DNA of 64,000 bases from positions 1-64,000 of the forward strand of contig JBGTBE010000057.1 of the NCBI GenBank assembly GCA_041749535.1. Reading direction: 5' to 3'. This stretch comes from JBBQZU01 sp041749535. Lineage in GTDB: Bacteria > Bacteroidota > Bacteroidia > Flavobacteriales_D > Cryomorphaceae. The notes under the pieces are model-generated. The model was not told the origin of the DNA and ran no database searches. It saw only the letters and a program-made list of their open reading frames with translations. Every line of letters starts with the position of its first letter. Positions within the stretch are counted from its first letter, which is position 1. Positions 60,178 through 64,000 of this stretch are shown piece after piece. The position numbers and the translations under genes were made by a program.

Positions 60178-60760
60178 TTAATTCTTTTTTATGTTCAGTT
60201 TCAATCAGTTTACGCATGTAAGCCTTGGCCTTGCGGTATTGTGTTTTTGATGTACTCTCAGTGATACCAAGCTGCTCTGCAATTTCTTTATGGGTATATT
60301 CTTCAACTGCATACATGTTGAAAATAGTGCGATATCCCATTGGCATTTGCTGCACCATCTCCATTAGCTTGTCTTCATTCAGGGCATTTTCTTCAACGTC
60401 GTACTCATTTTGCGATTCTTCCAGTTCAAAAGCAGTTTCTACCCTGAGGCTGATCATATGCGCCATCTCGCGTTTGGTTCGGCGTATATGATCCAACGCA
60501 TTGTTCGCTATTGTTCTTCGTATCCAAGCTCCAAGTGGACCCTTACCATTGTACATATCCAACTTGTTGAACACCTTTACGAATCCTTCTTGCAGAAGGT
60601 CTTGTGCTTCATCACGGTCGCCGGCATATCGTAAGCAGAGTGCCATCATCTGTCCTGAATATCTGGTATATAGTGAATGTTGGGCTTTTTCACTGCCTTC
60701 AAGGCAAGCTTTTGCCAACGCTACATCTTCCAACTCGGTATTAATGTAATGTTTCTCCAT
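60170..60760 (-). CDS. ECF-type RNA polymerase sigma factor
   Basis: A 196-residue sigma-70 family factor with region 2 (LYTRYSGQMMALCLRYAGDRDEAQDLLQEGFVKVF shortened here) and region 4 (EEYTHKEIAEQLGITESTSKTQYRKAKAYMRKLI shortened), the typical two-domain ECF layout. It directs RNA polymerase to a dedicated set of promoters. Its stop overlaps the start of a membrane protein that looks like its anti-sigma factor. No exact TAnnTTTG box was found in the 100 bp upstream, so it may be autoregulated. Confidence 0.94.
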   Translation of the reverse strand: MEKHYINTELEDVALAKACLEGSEKAQHSLYTRYSGQMMALCLRYAGDRDEAQDLLQEGFVKVFNKLDMYNGKGPLGAWIRRTIANNALDHIRRTKREMAHMISLRVETAFELEESQNEYDVEENALNEDKLMEMVQQMPMGYRTIFNMYAVEEYTHKEIAEQLGITESTSKTQYRKAKAYMRKLIETEHKKELSE

Positions 60761-60941
60761 TGACTGTAATGGCTACGAAAAGTTGTCTTACCAATACAAT
60801 TTCGGTAAAATTTACCATATAAATCCATTTTCATACCAACGCGCCGCTTCCCTTCTGTTGAATGCTAACACAAGCCATTCGTTCTTAAATCAATAAATAC
60901 AGTCTATTTTCAGGCCATTGCTGATGGGGCAGAACAACCAA

Positions 60942-62210
60942 TTAATTTCTCTTGAAAGGTCTTATGATCAGGCGTATATCCCTGTCATAATTAAAGAAAT
61001 TATATGACCAATTAAAAAATACCACTACCCTGTTTCTGAAACCTACCAAAGACATTAGATGCACAAACATCCATACAAGCCAAGCCAGAAAACCTTGAAA
61101 TTTGAATCCAGGTAATTCTGCTACAGCTTTGGTGCGACCTATCGTAGCCATGCTTCCAAGGTCTTTGTATTTGAACGGCTTCATTGGCTTTCCAGCCACG
61201 ATCGCCTTCAGATTTCGAGCGAGTTGTTTGCCTTGCTGTATTGCGGGTTGGGCTACCATGGGGTGGCCATTCGGGAAAGCATCAACTGGCATATATGCCA
61301 AATCGCCAATTGCAAAAACATCCTTGTGGCCTTTAACAAAATTGAATTCATTGACCTCTAATCGATTACCCCGAGCAAGTGCATCTGCATTGATACCCGC
61401 TGGCGGGCTGCAGCGAACTCCGGCTGCCCATATAAGGGTTTGTGTTTGCATGGGCTTACCGCTCGTTGTGATTATTCGCCCATCGTAATGCTTTACCATA
61501 GTATTAAGCCACACTTGAACACCCAATTTACTCAGATACTCATGGGCCTTTGCAGATGACTTTGCCGACATAGGCGGCAAGACCCTATCAGCTGCTTCCA
61601 GCAAATGAATGCTCATCCTTCTGAAATCAAGATCAGGATAATCTGCAGGCAGCACATGCTGTTTCAGCTCTGCGATTGCCCCGGCAAGCTCTACGCCAGT
61701 TGGCCCTGCTCCAACTACTACGACATTGAGCAGGCTTTCACGCTCTTGCAAATCATCAGTTAGCAAGGCTGCTTCGAAGTTTTGAAGCAGCAAAGACCTA
61801 ATGTTCAATGCTTCTGGAATTGTCTTCATTCCCATTGATTTCTTTTCCAAATCTTCATTTCCAAAGAAATTGGTCGCAGAGCCCGTAGCAAGTACGAGAT
61901 AGTCGTATTCCAACTCACCAATATCTGTGATGACGAGCTTACGCTCTGTGTTCACCTTCAGCACTTCCGACATTCGGAAATAGAAATTCTCCTTGTCCTT
62001 GAATATTTTCCTTAAAGGGTAGGCTATACTGTCGGGCTCGAGACCAGCTGTGGCAACCTGATACAGCAGAGGTTGAAAGGCATGGTAGTTCTGCTTGTCC
62101 AGGAGCACCGTCTGAAAAAGCTTCGATGGAAGGTGCCGCGCCATTTGCAAACCTCCAAATCCGCCGCCTACAATCACGACCCTTGGCAAATTTGAATTGG
62201 ATATGTTCAT
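60942..62210 (-). CDS. ndh: type II NADH dehydrogenase (NDH-2)
   Basis: A 422-residue single-subunit NADH:quinone oxidoreductase. It has two Rossmann motifs, VVIVGGGFGGLQMAR (FAD) and VVVVGAGPTGVELAGAIAEL (NAD), and the quinone-site region AWPAIQQGK-like AQPAIQQGKQLARNL. The C-terminal 60 residues form an amphipathic, partly hydrophobic tail (WLVWMFVHLMSLVGFRNRVVVFF shortened) that anchors it to the membrane. It feeds electrons to quinone without pumping protons. Confidence 0.94.
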   Translation of the reverse strand: MNISNSNLPRVVIVGGGFGGLQMARHLPSKLFQTVLLDKQNYHAFQPLLYQVATAGLEPDSIAYPLRKIFKDKENFYFRMSEVLKVNTERKLVITDIGELEYDYLVLATGSATNFFGNEDLEKKSMGMKTIPEALNIRSLLLQNFEAALLTDDLQERESLLNVVVVGAGPTGVELAGAIAELKQHVLPADYPDLDFRRMSIHLLEAADRVLPPMSAKSSAKAHEYLSKLGVQVWLNTMVKHYDGRIITTSGKPMQTQTLIWAAGVRCSPPAGINADALARGNRLEVNEFNFVKGHKDVFAIGDLAYMPVDAFPNGHPMVAQPAIQQGKQLARNLKAIVAGKPMKPFKYKDLGSMATIGRTKAVAELPGFKFQGFLAWLVWMFVHLMSLVGFRNRVVVFFNWSYNFFNYDRDIRLIIRPFKRN

Positions 62211-62223
62211 GGATTCATTTTGA

Positions 62224-62254
62224 CAAAGGTATCCATACTGTGACGCAAGGCAAT
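62224..62254 (-). promoter_or_regulatory. candidate ndh promoter
   Basis: On the minus strand TACCTTTG (62231-62224) is an exact TAnnTTTG match 13 nt before the ATG. ATTG lies exactly 19 nt upstream at the -33 position (one mismatch from TTTG). Confidence 0.6.
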
Positions 62255-62359
62255 GTCAATTCAAGAAATTGCGGGTTTCTTATCAAAGAAATTTCTCAAT
62301 AAACAGGGTCGAGCCATCCTGATGTTAAGTATAGAAAAATGTGGTGTATAGAAAGACAA

Positions 62360-62962
62360 TCAGACGATGAGTTTTCTTAACTCTCCCAAATCCTTCTCCT
62401 CATCTACATCTGTGAGAGTAGGCATGAGTATATAGCTAAGTCTCAATTTTTTAATATCTAAAATTGTATCCAATAAAACATCTGCTGTAGACCAAGCTTT
62501 GTTTTTCAATAAATGTGGATAGTGACGGTCCATGCCAATGAGATAATACCCTCCATCATGCGCTGGCCCAAGCACTACATTGTGATGGTCCAGTGCTGCG
62601 AAAGAATCTTCAATAATTTCCGTAGTCAGTTCATAACAATCAGATCCAATAATCATAACTTTATCATAGTGCTGTGCGAATGCCTGTCCAAAAGCGCGCT
62701 CCATTCTCTCACCCAAATTCTCACCCTTCTGTAGGAATTTCGGAAACTTATAATAGTCTAAGATGTCAAACTCCTGAACCTTTTCTGCGTAAAAGACTGC
62801 TTTGTCAGCGAAAACACGGTCAGCCACAGAATGGGTGTGTTCCAATAGTTTGATATATACCTTGAGTGCATTTTCATTGCCAATGGTTCTTGCAAGTCGT
62901 GTCTTTACCTTGCCCAATTCAGGGTTCTTAGCAAATACTATTAGCAGGCTATCGTGGTTCAT
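62360..62962 (-). CDS. TIGR04282 family glycosyltransferase (DUF2064)
   Basis: A 200-residue protein of the TIGR04282 family, named for arsenosugar biosynthesis-linked glycosyltransferases. It has a nucleotidyltransferase-like fold with LLIVFAKNPELGKVKTRLARTIG at the start (shortened), MIIGSDCYELTTEII in the middle, GPAHDGGYYLIGMD and TLTDVDEEKDL near the end. The donor and acceptor are unknown. It overlaps the rhodanese gene by 14 bp. No arsenic methylase or radical SAM ArsS is in view. Confidence 0.9.
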   Translation of the reverse strand: MNHDSLLIVFAKNPELGKVKTRLARTIGNENALKVYIKLLEHTHSVADRVFADKAVFYAEKVQEFDILDYYKFPKFLQKGENLGERMERAFGQAFAQHYDKVMIIGSDCYELTTEIIEDSFAALDHHNVVLGPAHDGGYYLIGMDRHYPHLLKNKAWSTADVLLDTILDIKKLRLSYILMPTLTDVDEEKDLGELRKLIV

Positions 62963-63464
62963 AAGATTTTTCGCAATTGTTTATCCAAATGCCCCACGTG
63001 GCACTATATGGGTGCACAACTTTTACCACATCATTCTGAAGGTCAACAACATCAAAACCACGGTTGGTCCAATCAAATATTCCTCCCCAATGGTTTAGTA
63101 CATTCAAATAGCCTGCTTGCTTTAGCTTTAACGCTATCTCTTCGCTGCGTTTGCCTATAGAGCAATAAACAACAATGGTTGAATTATGGTCAATGTCAGC
63201 AACCCGGGTCATGCTAAAATCATCATAACCCACATACCTGGATCCTCTTAAATGGCTCACGTCGTATTCCCTCTTCTCTCTGGTGTCGAGTACAAATACT
63301 TCATTGGCTTTCATCTTCTGGTCTAATTTTACAGAAGAGATGGTGTCAATTGTTCCACTTAAGATGGCATTGACCATAGTCTCAAATCCAATGGGATTCT
63401 GGCTTTTGCCGAATGTAGGTAGCATAATCATAATAATTGAAACCAATGATGTGAACCATTTCAT
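62949..63464 (-). CDS. exported rhodanese-like protein
   Basis: A 171-residue protein: a signal peptide (MKWFTSLVSIIMIMLPTFGKSQ shortened) and a rhodanese domain with VLDTREKREYDVSHLRGSRYVGYDDF and the active-site Cys loop YCSIGKRSEEIA. It may carry sulfur or act as a redox sensor in the periplasm. It is chosen to start at 63464, because an upstream Met at 63542 gives no signal peptide. It is coupled to the TIGR04282 gene. A -7-like box, TACTTTCG, lies 4 nt before the ATG (63469-63476). Confidence 0.9.
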   Translation of the reverse strand: MKWFTSLVSIIMIMLPTFGKSQNPIGFETMVNAILSGTIDTISSVKLDQKMKANEVFVLDTREKREYDVSHLRGSRYVGYDDFSMTRVADIDHNSTIVVYCSIGKRSEEIALKLKQAGYLNVLNHWGGIFDWTNRGFDVVDLQNDVVKVVHPYSATWGIWINNCEKSYEPR

Positions 63465-63579
63465 ATAGCGAAAGTAACAAAAGGCAAATTGTATTAATGG
63501 AACGGTCTGCTTATTGGACATCAAACTATTCCGTTTTACCATAAATTCACAGCTGTACTTTAGAAAATACTGAAATGCA

Positions 63580-63587
63580 TATATTTG
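63580..63587 (+). promoter_or_regulatory. candidate -7 box for the DUF3784 gene
   Basis: TATATTTG is an exact TAnnTTTG match 39 nt before the ATG at 63627. A TTTA lies 17 nt upstream (63559-63562), one mismatch from TTTG. Confidence 0.45.
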
Positions 63588-63626
63588 ACTGAGAATATTC
63601 AGAAAATCTATCCAAAATATCGGGAA

Positions 63627-64000
63627 ATGTACATCTATTACATCTCACTTGGCCTTTCTGTGTTCTTCCTGTTCATTGGCCTGTTTGTTACAGAGAGCAA
63701 CGCGAGATATTTACTAGCCGGCTACAACACGATGAATGATGCTGAGAGGAGTCTATTTGACATCTCGGGATATATAAATAATTTCAGAAAGTTTCACATC
63801 ATACTGGCCATTAGTTTCTTGTTGGCAAGTTGGTCATTACACTATGTATTTGGAGACAGTGTTTCCGGATTTTTCTTGATTGTTTATCCTATTCTTTCTT
63901 ATATCTATTTCCTTTTCAACTCCCAAAAGTTTCAGATAGGCGATCAATCGAAAAGTGCCGCAAGGGCGGGTATTTGGATATTGATTACCATAGTGACGCT
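63627..64000 (+). CDS. DUF3784 membrane protein (3' end cut by the window)
   Basis: At least 124 residues from the ATG at 63627 to the window edge, still open. The N-terminus has a membrane helix (SLGLSVFFLFIGLFV), then the DUF3784 hallmark ARYLLAGYNTMNDAERSLFD, and two further hydrophobic segments. Full-length DUF3784 proteins are small membrane proteins of about 100-150 residues with three helices, so most of the protein is visible. The function is unknown. Confidence 0.85.
   Translation, partial: MYIYYISLGLSVFFLFIGLFVTESNARYLLAGYNTMNDAERSLFDISGYINNFRKFHIILAISFLLASWSLHYVFGDSVSGFFLIVYPILSYIYFLFNSQKFQIGDQSKSAARAGIWILITIVT

Overview
The window looks like a chromosomal segment of a member of the Bacteroidota, most likely Flavobacteriales or a close relative. 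This is inferred from gene content and order, not from a marker gene. The supporting signs are: leucine dehydrogenase-nusB-DUF1573-yajC-coaE in one run; parA-parB-DUF5683-dapB-lepB-lepB-wbqC in another; a PUR/DUF3276 protein; a 315-residue NusB; GTP-type PEP carboxykinase; type IX secretion (T9SS) sorting domains; and promoter boxes of the Bacteroidota type (TTTG, about 19 nt, TAnnTTTG) with few Shine-Dalgarno sequences. I saw no rRNA, tRNA, CRISPR array, prophage or insertion sequence.

Layout. 1-8.5 kb: KDO-8-phosphate phosphatase-like HAD, FKBP isomerase and YaaA (minus); DEAD-box helicase and MsrB (plus); a methyltransferase-like membrane protein; a CpcT-family protein; a 49-residue gene with a strong terminator; a secreted thioredoxin-like protein, a cyclophilin and a PIN-PhoH ATPase (minus). 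8.4-9.3 kb is the only long stretch without a gene. 9.3-18.2 kb: acyltransferase, a DnaQ exonuclease fused to a decayed GIY-YIG domain, the coaE-yajC-DUF1573-nusB-leucine dehydrogenase run, an ABC exporter, DUF3276 and a flavin reductase. 18.3-25 kb: an unrecognised ORF, then the tightly packed parAB to wbqC cassette, whose second signal peptidase lacks the catalytic lysine. 25-33 kb: acyl-CoA carboxylase beta subunit, SGNH lipoprotein, predicted outer membrane barrel, GNAT, mtaB, suhB-like and pckG. 33-46 kb: LOG protein, TonB-dependent receptor, LytS/LytTR pair, glycosyltransferase, a DUF1800-DUF1501-discoidin/T9SS trio and a short M1 peptidase. 46-59 kb: FAD oxidoreductase, lysA, porin-like barrel, DUF6263, a large zinc protease, miaA, TPR protein, S9 peptidase and DUF3810. 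59-64 kb: an ECF sigma factor with an unusual membrane partner, NDH-2, a TIGR04282/rhodanese pair and the start of a DUF3784 gene.

Most of the region is housekeeping: tRNA modification, chromosome partition, secretion, lysine biosynthesis, gluconeogenesis and envelope proteins. The most interesting points are: an apparent anti-sigma protein that carries a PKD domain and a T9SS type B sorting domain on its periplasmic side, next to its sigma factor; the predicted inactive LepB paralogue; the exonuclease with a degenerate nuclease domain; and a group of genes whose -7 promoter box lies only 4-7 nt before the start codon, suggesting leaderless or nearly leaderless mRNAs. The pckG promoter is a perfect match to the consensus. 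All functions come from reading motifs and recalling families; no database search was run.
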